Positions 1 to 6,080 of a stretch of 6,630 nt of DNA are shown piece by piece. Under the pieces are notes generated by a model. That model was not told where the DNA came from and did not search any database. It saw only the letters and a program-made list of their open reading frames with translations. A program made the translations under genes and the position numbers. The DNA lies in assembly GCA_017459315.1 (NCBI GenBank), contig JAFUDD010000280.1:1-6630 (forward strand), read 5' to 3'. This DNA is from Clostridia bacterium. GTDB lineage: Bacteria > Bacillota_A > Clostridia > Christensenellales > CAG-138. Every line of letters begins with the position of its first letter. Position 1 is the first letter of the stretch.

Positions 1-1071
1 AAGACGATGTCGCTTCTCACGCAGCCGGAGCTTGTCAAGGAGCACGGCAAGGATCTGAAGCTCGTTTACACGCCGCTGCACGGCGCGGGCAACATCCCGG
101 TTCGTACGATCCTCGAACGCATCGGCATCCCGAACGTCGCGGTCGTGCCGGAGCAGGAAAAGCCCGACGGCAGCTTCCCGACCGTCACGGCGCCGAACCC
201 GGAGGATCCGAACGCCTTCACGCTTGCGTTCAAGCTCGCGGAAAAGACCGGCGCGTCCGTCATCCTCGCCACCGACCCGGACAGCGACCGTCTCGGCGTT
301 GCGGTCAAGAAGAACGACGGCAACTGGCAGGTGCTGACCGGCAACCAGATCGGCAGCGTCCTTTTGCACTCGCTGTTGACCTCCTATAAGGAAATGGGTA
401 AGCTCCCCAAAAACGGGCTTGTCGTCCGTTCGGTTGTGTCCACACAGCTGGCCGACGCGATCTGCAAGCGCTTCGGCGTCGATATCAAGGAGGTTCTGAC
501 CGGCTTCCGCTTCATCGCAGAGCAGATCGCCGAAGCCGAAAAGACCGGCGAGCATACGTTCCTGTTCGGCTTTGAGGAGAGCTACGGCTTCCTCGCGGGC
601 GGATTCGCGCGCGACAAGGACGCGATCTGCGCGGCAATGCTTGTGGCGCAGGCGTGCGTCGTGTATCAGCAGCGCGGCATGACGCTGGCCGATGCGCTCG
701 AAGAGGTCTATGAGATCTACGGCTTCTACCGTGAGCGCGTGAAGTCCTATACGCTCGAAGGCAAGGCCGGCATCGAAAAGATTCAGAACGCGATGAAGCT
801 GCTGCGAAAGGAGCCGCTGACCGTGATCGCGGGCCGCAAGGTCGTCAAGGTGGACGATTTCACAAAGCCGGAGGAGACGGGCCTGCCGTCGTCCAACGTG
901 CTCCGCTATACCTTGGAGGACGAAACGTGGGTCACGGTGCGTCCGAGCGGCACCGAGCCGAAGCTGAAGCTGTACCTCGGCGCACATGCGGAGAACGAGC
1001 AAAAGTGCGACGCGATCCTGGCCGACGTGATCGCGGACGTGGACAAGACGCTGTCCGCGTGGCTTGCGTAA
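1..1071 (+). CDS. Phospho-sugar mutase (phosphoglucomutase/phosphomannomutase family), C-terminal part, 5' end outside window
   Basis: Enzymes of this alpha-D-phosphohexomutase superfamily move phosphate between C1 and C6 (or C5 of pentoses) of sugars in the cytoplasm. The frame is open from base 1, so the ATG at 7 is probably internal. The 356 visible codons cover domain 2 onward of a protein that is usually about 560-580 residues (Bacillus PgcA-like). Visible motifs are the metal-binding loop DPDSDR (274-291), the sugar-binding loop GFEESYG (568-588) and the phosphate-binding loop RPSGTEPK (940-963) of the last domain. The catalytic phosphoserine loop would lie upstream, out of view. The gene ends in TAA, 9 nt before deoD, so the two are probably co-transcribed. 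The long form resembles the PGM2/PgcA branch, which includes phosphoglucomutases and phosphopentomutases, so the exact substrate is open. Family call is firm; substrate is not. Confidence 0.93.
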   Translation, partial: KTMSLLTQPELVKEHGKDLKLVYTPLHGAGNIPVRTILERIGIPNVAVVPEQEKPDGSFPTVTAPNPEDPNAFTLAFKLAEKTGASVILATDPDSDRLGVAVKKNDGNWQVLTGNQIGSVLLHSLLTSYKEMGKLPKNGLVVRSVVSTQLADAICKRFGVDIKEVLTGFRFIAEQIAEAEKTGEHTFLFGFEESYGFLAGGFARDKDAICAAMLVAQACVVYQQRGMTLADALEEVYEIYGFYRERVKSYTLEGKAGIEKIQNAMKLLRKEPLTVIAGRKVVKVDDFTKPEETGLPSSNVLRYTLEDETWVTVRPSGTEPKLKLYLGAHAENEQKCDAILADVIADVDKTLSAWLA

Positions 1072-1077
1072 GGTGAT
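1071..1077 (+). promoter_or_regulatory. Ribosome binding site of deoD overlapping the mutase stop codon
   Basis: AGGTGAT matches the right-hand part of the canonical AGGAGGTGAT complement of the 16S rRNA tail. Its first base is the last base of the upstream TAA. The overlap supports translational coupling of the mutase and deoD and fixes the deoD start at 1081. Confidence 0.6.
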
Positions 1078-1080
1078 TGT

Positions 1081-1785
1081 ATGCCGACTCCGCATAACAC
1101 CGCCAAAGCCGGCGATTTTGCCAAGACGGTTCTGATGCCCGGCGATCCGCTCCGTGCAAAGTTCATTGCCGAGCATTACCTCAAGGATCCCGTGCTTGTC
1201 AACAACGTCCGCGGCAACTACGGCTACACCGGCACCTACGAGGGCAAGCGCGTGTCCGTCATGGCGACGGGCATGGGCATGGCGAGCCTGTCGATCTATA
1301 CCTACGAGCTGTTTAACTTCTACGGCGTCGAGAGCATCATCCGCGTCGGCTCCGCCGGGTCGATTGCGCCGAACCTGAAGCTCTATGATATCGTGCTGGC
1401 CGAGGGCGCGTGCCACGATGCAAACCTCGATCGGCAGTACGATTCACCCGGCACCTTCGCCCCGATTGCGGACTTCGGCCTTCTGTGCCGCGGCGCCAAG
1501 GCGCTTGAAGCCGTCGGCGCGAACTTCTACGTCGGAAACGTGCTGTCGAGCGACGTGTTCTACGACGCGCGCGAGGCGTGGAAAAAGTGGCGCACGTTCG
1601 GCGTGCTGTGCGCCGAAATGGAGAGCGCGGCGCTGTATCTGCAGGCCGCCCGCGCCGGGAAAAAGGCGCTGTCGTTCCTGACGATCTCCGACATCATCGA
1701 GACCGGTGAGGAAACAACCCCCGCCGAGCGTCAGACCGCGTTCGACCAGATGATCCGCGCGGCGCTGATGACAGCGGAAGCGTAA
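1081..1785 (+). CDS. deoD: Purine nucleoside phosphorylase, DeoD type
   Basis: DeoD splits purine (deoxy)ribonucleosides with phosphate into free base and (deoxy)ribose 1-phosphate, in the cytoplasm, usually as a hexamer. The 234-residue length fits the family (E. coli about 239). The N-terminus MPTPHNTAKAGDFA carries the conserved His5, which reaches into a neighbouring active site. Phosphate ligands are present: Gly21 and Arg25 in MPGDPLRAK, Arg44 in NNVRG and Arg88 in IRVGS. The nucleoside-binding EMES (179-182) and the catalytic Asp204 in ISDII are also present, with Arg217 in TTPAERQ. The E. coli SDHIR segment reads SDIIE here, so the residues after the catalytic Asp differ from the enterobacterial enzyme. 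The gene follows the mutase by 9 nt and is followed by a hairpin 5 nt after its stop. It probably serves purine salvage or nucleoside catabolism. Confidence 0.96.
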   Translation: MPTPHNTAKAGDFAKTVLMPGDPLRAKFIAEHYLKDPVLVNNVRGNYGYTGTYEGKRVSVMATGMGMASLSIYTYELFNFYGVESIIRVGSAGSIAPNLKLYDIVLAEGACHDANLDRQYDSPGTFAPIADFGLLCRGAKALEAVGANFYVGNVLSSDVFYDAREAWKKWRTFGVLCAEMESAALYLQAARAGKKALSFLTISDIIETGEETTPAERQTAFDQMIRAALMTAEA

Positions 1786-1790
1786 ACATT

Positions 1791-1822
1791 CGCCCGGAAG
1801 GGAATCCCATCCCTTTCGGGCG
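1791..1822 (+). terminator. Hairpin after deoD, probable transcription terminator
   Basis: Arms of 13 nt (1791-1803 and 1810-1822) pair with one G-U wobble around a 6-nt loop. It starts 5 nt after the deoD stop. No run of T follows (TGTTCAC), so it may act as a weak or partial terminator or as a 3' mRNA stabiliser, letting some transcription reach the next gene. Confidence 0.55.
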
Positions 1823-1846
1823 TGTTCACAATGGAAAGGAAACAAA

Positions 1847-2110
1847 ATGCCTGAACTAAGCAGATTTGGCGGTATGGTGATTTATATGCTGTTTTATGAT
1901 GTAAAACAGCATAACAAGCCGCATATTCATGTATACTACGGCGAGTAGGAAGCGGTTATCGGCATTGACGGGGAATTGCTTGGCGGTTCTTTGCCGCATA
2001 AGCAATTCAGAATCGTGACGGGCTGGTTGGCGTTTCATGAAGAAGAAGCCTATCGCGCGTGGAACCTCGCTGTGAAAGGCGAGCATTTTGAGAAAATACC
2101 GCCGATGTAA
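1847..2110 (+). pseudogene. DUF4160 family gene interrupted by an in-frame TAG stop
   Basis: A start ATG at 1847 has an AAAGGA ribosome site 6 nt upstream. The frame reads MPELSRFGGMVIYMLFYDV followed by the family signature HNKPHIHVYYGE, then TAG at 1946-1948 (codon 34). The same frame continues uninterrupted with EAVIGIDGELLGGSLPHKQF and on to TAA at 2108-2110. Together this is an 87-codon DUF4160 gene of normal length with a single premature stop. Members usually have a sense codon, often for an aromatic residue, where TAG stands (YGEYEAVI-like). No frameshift is present and the downstream part still looks like the family, so the change is probably recent, a sequencing error, or read through. 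The first 100 nt are only about 39% GC by hand count, far below neighbouring genes, which suggests acquisition. DUF4160 function is not established; it is commonly next to DUF2442, as here. Confidence 0.85.
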
Positions 2111-2115
2111 GGAGG
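2109..2115 (+). promoter_or_regulatory. Ribosome binding site fixing the DUF2442 start
   Basis: AAGGAGG overlaps the TAA of the DUF4160 frame and lies 5 nt before the ATG at 2121. It rules out the in-frame upstream ATG at 2088, which has no such site, and suggests that the two genes were translated as a coupled pair. Confidence 0.75.
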
Positions 2116-2120
2116 CGTTT

Positions 2121-2414
2121 ATGTACATCCAAAACGGAATCTGCTATGCGGGGGAACCGCAGGCGAACATTAAGGTGACGGCTGTCAAGCCCCTGCGCGG
2201 CGGGATGCTGCTTGTGACGTTTTCGACCGGCGAGCAGCGGTTGTTTGATACGACCAAGTTGACCGGATCGGCGTTTCTGCCGCTGCGTGACGAACAGGTT
2301 TTCAGTCATCCCGTCCTGTTCCACGGCGTCATTACGTGGAACAACGGTCAAATCGACATTGCACCGGAAACGGTATATGCCGAAAGCTATGCGTATGAAA
2401 GCATGGCGGTATAA
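2121..2414 (+). CDS. DUF2442 domain protein, partner of the DUF4160 gene
   Basis: The 97-residue product is close to the usual DUF2442 length. Family marks are the N-terminal strand region (IKVTAVKPL), then LLVTFSTGEQRLFD, a central FLPLRDEQVFSHPV and the C-terminal signature ITWNNGQIDIAPETVYAES, close to the typical WPNGADIAPETLY. It has no signal peptide or membrane segment, so it is cytosolic. It starts 10 nt after the end of the DUF4160 frame, and this gene order recurs in many bacteria and has led to suggestions of a toxin-antitoxin-like or regulatory pair. I know of no firm biochemical role. Unlike its partner, it is intact, which would fit a retained antitoxin or simply later decay of the pair. 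Its TAA lies 27 nt before uvrB. Confidence 0.85.
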   Translation: MYIQNGICYAGEPQANIKVTAVKPLRGGMLLVTFSTGEQRLFDTTKLTGSAFLPLRDEQVFSHPVLFHGVITWNNGQIDIAPETVYAESYAYESMAV

Positions 2415-2415
2415 T
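2410..2415 (+). promoter_or_regulatory. Possible -10 box (TATAAT) for uvrB
   Basis: A perfect TATAAT overlaps the DUF2442 stop codon and lies 26 nt before the uvrB ATG. No TTGACA-like -35 is visible 16-18 nt upstream, and no SOS box of the GAAC-N4-GTTC type is seen nearby. It may be chance, or give uvrB its own promoter. Confidence 0.3.
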
Positions 2416-2441
2416 CCTTTTTTAATCAAGAAAGAAACAGT

Positions 2442-4475
2442 ATGAACAATACCTTCAAGGTCGTTTCCCCGTACGCACCGCAGGGCGATCAGCCGCAGGC
2501 GATTGAGACGCTCGCCGAGGGCGTGGAAAACGGGGAACGGATGCAGGTGCTGCTCGGCGTGACCGGCAGCGGCAAAACCTATACGATGGCCAAGGTGATC
2601 GAGCGCGTGCAGAAGCCGACGCTCGTTTTGGCGCATAACAAAACGCTTGCGGCGCAGCTCTGTTCCGAGTTCAAGGAGCTGTTCCCGGATTCGGCCGTCG
2701 AGTTTTTCGTGTCGTATTACGACTACTATCAGCCCGAAGCGTACCTGCCCGCGTCCGACACCTACATCGAAAAGACCATCGAGGTCAACGACGAGATCGA
2801 CAAGCTGCGTCATTCCGCCACCTGCGCGTTGAACGAGCGGCGGGACGTGATCATCGTCGCGTCGGTGTCGTGCATCTACGGCCTCGGCGACCCGGAGGAA
2901 TATTTGAAGCTGTCCGTGTCCCTGCGCGAAGGGATGGAGGTGGATCGGCGCTACGTGATGATGCGGCTGATCGAGATTCAGTATCAGCGCAACGACATCG
3001 ACTTTCAGCGCGGCACGTTCCGTTCGCACGGCGACGTGCTGGACATCTACCCCGCGAGCCAGTCGAACAAGGCGATCCGCGTCGAGTTTTTCGGCGACGA
3101 GATCGAGCGTATTTTGGAGATCGACACGACGACAAGCGAAATTTTAGGGCGGCGCTCGCATGTGGCGATCTTCCCTGCGACGCACTATGCGACCGGGCGC
3201 GACAAGATGAACGCGGCCTTGGAGGAGATCGAGCGCGATATGGAAGCGCAGGAAAAGATGTTCCTCGATACGAACCGCCCCTTGGAGGCCGAGCGTATCC
3301 GGCAGCGCGTGACGCACGATATCGAGATGATGCGCGAGATCGGCTTTTGCAGCGGCATCGAAAACTATTCACGCTACTTCGACGGCCGCAAGCCCGGCGA
3401 GCCGCCGTACACGCTGATCGACTATTTCCCCGACGATTTCTTGATGTTCATTGACGAAAGCCACGTCACGCTGCCGCAGATCGGCGCGATGTACAAGGGC
3501 GACCGCGCCCGCAAGGACGCGCTTGTGACTTACGGCTTCCGCCTGCCCGCCGCACGCGATAACCGCCCGCTGACGTTCGACGAGTTCTACGCCCGCGTGC
3601 CGCAGCTGATCTGTGTCTCCGCGACGCCCGCGAAGTTCGAGCTGTCCGAGGCCGGGCAGATCGCCGAGCAGATCATCCGCCCGACCGGACTTGTCGATCC
3701 GGAGGTCGAGATCCGCCCGATCAAGGGGCAGATCGACGACCTTTTGGGCGAGATCCGCAAGCAGACCGAAAAGGGCTATCGCACGCTGATCACGACGCTG
3801 ACCAAGCGCATGGCGGAGGATCTGACCGAATATCTGGAGGGCATGAACATCCGCGTGCGCTATATGCACAGCGATATCGACACGCTCGACCGCATGGAGA
3901 TCGTGCGCGATCTGCGGCTCGGCGCGTTCGACGCGCTCGTAGGCATCAACCTTTTGCGCGAGGGCCTCGATTTGCCGGAGGTCGGGCTGGTGGCGATCTT
4001 GGACGCGGACAAGGAGGGCTTTTTGCGCTCGGAAACGAGCCTGATTCAGACCATCGGCCGCGCCGCGCGAAACGCCGAGGGCAAGGTCATTCTGTATGCG
4101 GACAATGTGACCGGCTCGATGGAGCGCGCATTGAATGAAACGAAGCGCCGCCGTGAAAAGCAGCAGGCGTACAACGCCGCGCACGGCATCGTCCCGCGCA
4201 CGATTGAAAAGAAGGTTTACGATACGCTGATCATCACCAAGCATGAGGATGAAAAGCTTGACCAAATGGACGAGCGGCAGAAGCAAAAGGAGATTGCCTT
4301 GCTCACCGAACAGATGCTCGAAGCCTCGCGCGAGCTCGAATTTGAAACCGCTGCCAAGCTGCGCGACCGGATCAAAAAGCTCAAGGGCGAAGCGGTCAAG
4401 CCGCAGCGCGGCAAGGAGCTGCGGCCCGGGCAGATCGGCGCACATAAGCGCGCAAGGGAGAAAACGCACAAGTAA
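2442..4475 (+). CDS. uvrB: UvrABC excision nuclease subunit B
   Basis: UvrB is the damage-verifying helicase-like subunit of nucleotide excision repair; it is loaded on DNA by UvrA and recruits UvrC for incision. The 677-residue length is typical. Walker A is GVTGSGKT (39-46). The beta-hairpin that clamps DNA carries the expected tyrosines in [13 protein letters not shown] (91-103). The DEXH-type Walker B is DESH (338-341), motif III is SATPAKF (393-399), and motif VI is QTIGRAARN (536-544). The C-terminal UVR domain that binds UvrC spans about 616-650. The start ATG matches the usual N-terminus ([17 protein letters not shown]), though the ribosome site before it (AAGAAAG) is weak. No uvrA lies next to it in this window. 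The 1-nt gap to the next gene suggests co-transcription with a membrane protein of no known repair role. Confidence 0.98.
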   Translation: MNNTFKVVSPYAPQGDQPQAIETLAEGVENGERMQVLLGVTGSGKTYTMAKVIERVQKPTLVLAHNKTLAAQLCSEFKELFPDSAVEFFVSYYDYYQPEAYLPASDTYIEKTIEVNDEIDKLRHSATCALNERRDVIIVASVSCIYGLGDPEEYLKLSVSLREGMEVDRRYVMMRLIEIQYQRNDIDFQRGTFRSHGDVLDIYPASQSNKAIRVEFFGDEIERILEIDTTTSEILGRRSHVAIFPATHYATGRDKMNAALEEIERDMEAQEKMFLDTNRPLEAERIRQRVTHDIEMMREIGFCSGIENYSRYFDGRKPGEPPYTLIDYFPDDFLMFIDESHVTLPQIGAMYKGDRARKDALVTYGFRLPAARDNRPLTFDEFYARVPQLICVSATPAKFELSEAGQIAEQIIRPTGLVDPEVEIRPIKGQIDDLLGEIRKQTEKGYRTLITTLTKRMAEDLTEYLEGMNIRVRYMHSDIDTLDRMEIVRDLRLGAFDALVGINLLREGLDLPEVGLVAILDADKEGFLRSETSLIQTIGRAARNAEGKVILYADNVTGSMERALNETKRRREKQQAYNAAHGIVPRTIEKKVYDTLIITKHEDEKLDQMDERQKQKEIALLTEQMLEASRELEFETAAKLRDRIKKLKGEAVKPQRGKELRPGQIGAHKRAREKTHK

Positions 4476-4476
4476 T

Positions 4477-5118
4477 ATGGAAAAGAAAGAATCCGAAATC
4501 GTTTTTGCACCGTATGAATCGGAGGAGGACGTGATCCAGGACGGCCTTTCCTTCGAGGGCGAATTTCAAAAGGAGGAGCGCATCGGCTGGTCGAAAACGC
4601 AGGTGATCGTGATGATCGCGATTGCGCTTGTCGGGATTCTCGTCATCGGCGGGCTGATCGTGTTTTTGCCGCGCTCGCAGGGGCATCCGGTCATCAACGA
4701 GGCCATGTCCTCGAACGAAGCCGCGTTTGTGCATCCGGAATACGGCTCGGTCGATTGGGTCGAGCTCTATAACCCGACCGACCGCGACATCGACATGAGC
4801 GGCTATGGCTTCACCGACGAGATCAAAAAGCAGTATAAATACACGTTCCCGGAGGGGACGATCCTGCCCGCGGGCGGGTATCTGGTGCTGTACTGCACCG
4901 GCGGCACCGCGGCGACGGACACGGATCCCTACTGCACGGGCTTTGCGCTCTCGCAGGAGGGCGAACAGCTGTATCTGCTCGGCAAAAACTATCTGGAGCT
5001 GGACGAGCTGACCCTCCCCATGCTCGACACCGACACGGCTTATGCCCGCACGGACGACGGCCGCTTTGCGGTAACGGATACAGTCACGCCGGGGGAAGCG
5101 AACCGGTTCGGCGAGTGA
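4477..5118 (+). CDS. Single-pass membrane protein with an extracytoplasmic lamin-tail domain
   Basis: The start at 4477 lies 1 nt after the uvrB stop; the frame extends further upstream, but that part is only a shadow of uvrB. The product has 213 residues. Residues 1-40 are acidic and probably cytoplasmic. Residues 42-64 (VIVMIAIALVGILVIGGLIV) form one membrane segment, with KEERIGWSK before it giving an N-in, C-out topology. Residues 71-175 match a lamin-tail domain: VINEAMSSN, then VDWVELYNPTDRDIDMSGYGFTD, PEGTILPAGGYLVLYC and EQLYLLGK. The tail TPGEANRF is the usual closing strand of such domains. Clostridial relatives often carry a second lamin-tail domain or a CotH kinase domain after this point; none is present. 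The only purine-rich site, AGGGAG at 4454-4459, is 17 nt upstream, so translation may depend on coupling to uvrB. A role at the cell surface is inferred; ligand unknown. Confidence 0.88.
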   Translation: MEKKESEIVFAPYESEEDVIQDGLSFEGEFQKEERIGWSKTQVIVMIAIALVGILVIGGLIVFLPRSQGHPVINEAMSSNEAAFVHPEYGSVDWVELYNPTDRDIDMSGYGFTDEIKKQYKYTFPEGTILPAGGYLVLYCTGGTAATDTDPYCTGFALSQEGEQLYLLGKNYLELDELTLPMLDTDTAYARTDDGRFAVTDTVTPGEANRFGE

Positions 5119-5136
5119 CCCAAACGGTGCCGATGC

Positions 5137-5234
5137 AATTCGCGGCAGGCCGCGAATGAAATATGGCTGCGCCATATGAAATTTGCCCCGATGGGGCAAA
5201 TGAATGTGGATTCTCCGCGCGCGGAGAATCTTTT
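5137..5234 (+). repeat. Multi-hairpin palindromic array, copy 1 (four hairpins)
   Basis: Four palindromes follow one another: 5138-5157 (9-bp arms ATTCGCGGC, 2-nt centre), 5161-5177 (arms ATATGGC, loop TGC), 5181-5201 (arms ATTTGCCCC, loop GAT) and 5209-5230 (22-nt perfect palindrome starting GATTCTCC). The first three are each followed by GAA. TTTT follows the last. The element begins 18 nt after the stop of the lamin-tail gene. A longer copy lies in the same orientation at 6081-6200. No open frame explains it; the sequence could be a dispersed repeat family or a structured 3' RNA end. Confidence 0.9.
5209..5234 (+). terminator. Last hairpin of array copy 1 plus T-run, probable terminator
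   Basis: An 11-bp GC-rich inverted repeat with no unpaired centre (5209-5230; in RNA a 9-bp stem with a small loop) is followed directly by TTTTC. This has the form of an intrinsic terminator and would end the uvrB/lamin-tail transcript. Confidence 0.6.
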
Positions 5235-5258
5235 CATAAATTCCGCTTCCCGACAGGA

Positions 5259-5278
5259 AACGTGCGTATTTTCACGTT
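5259..5278 (+). other. Short hairpin in the leader of the XRE gene
   Basis: Arms AACGTG and CACGTT pair around the 8-nt loop CGTATTTT. With six pairs it is modest, and could be chance. The 166-nt stretch between array copy 1 and the XRE gene holds this and the stronger hairpins at 5301-5350, but no convincing promoter. Confidence 0.3.
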
Positions 5279-5300
5279 GTATGTATCCTTTGAGACGCTT

Positions 5301-5350
5301 CGCAACCGACGGTTGCGGAATTTCCAAGTCCGGGCGGTGGAATGCAACCG
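5301..5350 (+). promoter_or_regulatory. Leader segment with two mutually exclusive hairpins
   Basis: The segment 5310-5317 (CGGTTGCG) can pair with 5301-5308 (CGCAACCG), giving a tight hairpin, or with 5343-5350 (TGCAACCG, one G-U), giving a longer hairpin strengthened by TTCCA (5322-5326) pairing with TGGAA (5338-5342). The first occurrence of GCAACCG is thus repeated at 5344-5350. Such alternatives are the form taken by attenuators, but no ligand-binding core or terminator is recognised, and the ribosome site at 5382 is in neither helix. Confidence 0.4.
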
Positions 5351-5381
5351 CGATTTCGGGTACATTCTCCGCAGAAACAAG

Positions 5382-5388
5382 AAGGAGG
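5382..5388 (+). promoter_or_regulatory. Ribosome binding site fixing the XRE regulator start
   Basis: AAGGAGG lies 8 nt before the ATG at 5397. It sets the start there rather than at the upstream in-frame start at 5163, which would translate the repeat array. Confidence 0.85.
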
Positions 5389-5396
5389 ACACAACC

Positions 5397-6080
5397 ATGA
5401 CATTATCCGAAAAGATCGCCTATTGCCGTCGTCGGCAGGGCTTGTCACAGGAAGCGCTTGCGGAGCGGCTTGACGTCTCGCGGCAGGCCGTCAGCAAATG
5501 GGAAACCGGCGAGGCGCAGCCTGAGATCGGAAAACTCCGCGCGTTGGCGGCGGAATTTCATGTGACTGCGGACTGGCTGTTGTCGGACGAGGAACCGATC
5601 GAAACGCCGATCGAACCGCTGAAAACGGAGACGCAGGGCAAGACGTGGCCGACGTGGGTCGAGAACCTGCCCGGTGCGCTCGGACGGCTGTTCAAACGGT
5701 TCGGCTGGCTTGCGGGCGTGTATGTCGCGCTCGGCGGACTTGGGTTCATCCTTGTCGGCGCTTTGGCGCTTGGGATGGGAACCTTGATGGTTTCACAGAC
5801 ACAGCAGGCGGAGATGTGGTTCGACGAACCCGGGCCGGGCTTCGGTATGGACGGCATTACGGTACAATGGTATGACGAGGCGGGCAACCCGATCGATGGA
5901 CCGAGCGACGTTGCGCTTGAAGCGCTCGGCCTTCCCGCAGAGGCGCAAAGCCCGGCGTTCGGCGGACTGTCTGTAATCGGTATATTCGGCACAGTGATCT
6001 TAGGCGTCGGTCTTGTAATCACTGTGGGCGGCGTCGTGCTTGCGATCGTGCTGCATCAATGGGGAAAGGCGAGGGAATGA
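5397..6080 (+). CDS. Membrane-anchored XRE family transcriptional regulator
   Basis: The 227-residue product begins with a Cro/C1-type helix-turn-helix (about residues 3-60). LSQEALAERLDVSRQAVSKWETG holds the two DNA-contacting helices, with the common SRQAVSKWE recognition helix. A short linker (62-100) leads to a membrane segment at about 104-131 (GWLAGVYVALGGLGFILVG onward), an acidic outside loop (132-190) rich in Glu, Asp, Gly and Pro, and a second membrane segment at about 191-219. Both ends should be cytoplasmic. Similar proteins are common in Clostridia; the membrane part may sense envelope state or simply anchor the repressor, and its target is unknown. The gene stands alone, with a strong ribosome site, and is bracketed by two copies of a multi-hairpin repeat. 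Its TGA stop directly abuts the second copy and matches the TGAA found between repeat hairpins. Confidence 0.9.
   Translation: MTLSEKIAYCRRRQGLSQEALAERLDVSRQAVSKWETGEAQPEIGKLRALAAEFHVTADWLLSDEEPIETPIEPLKTETQGKTWPTWVENLPGALGRLFKRFGWLAGVYVALGGLGFILVGALALGMGTLMVSQTQQAEMWFDEPGPGFGMDGITVQWYDEAGNPIDGPSDVALEALGLPAEAQSPAFGGLSVIGIFGTVILGVGLVITVGGVVLAIVLHQWGKARE

Noticed and set aside
2415..2441. LexA-type SOS operator before uvrB
   Set aside because: No GAAC-N4-GTTC or CTG-N10-CAG pattern is visible between the DUF2442 stop and the uvrB start.
2007..3029. Long minus-strand frame of 340 codons
   Set aside because: It lies opposite DUF2442 and the start of uvrB, has no family features, and its His/Arg/Leu-rich composition is typical of the reverse strand of GC-rich genes.
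3369..4469. Minus-strand frame of 366 codons
   Set aside because: It is wholly antisense to uvrB, whose motifs are intact, and has no recognisable domain.
4243..4476. Upstream extension of the lamin-tail protein frame
   Set aside because: This part is the second frame of uvrB, Ser/Arg-rich and unlike any domain; the ATG at 4477 gives a sensible acidic N-terminus and membrane segment.
4396..5199. Minus-strand frame of 267 codons
   Set aside because: It is antisense to the lamin-tail gene and runs into the repeat array; its first residues are encoded by the palindromes.
5137..5234. CRISPR array
   Set aside because: There are no identical repeats with unique spacers of constant length; units are different palindromes with 3-nt linkers, and no cas genes are present.
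5040..5327. Small minus-strand frames across the arrays here and at 6056-6358
   Set aside because: Both translate the repeat modules (WRSHISFAACRE occurs in both), which explains their similarity; there is no ribosome site or domain.
5163..5396. N-terminal extension of the XRE regulator
   Set aside because: It would translate the hairpin array and leader, while a strong AAGGAGG sits 8 nt before the ATG at 5397, where the normal family N-terminus begins.
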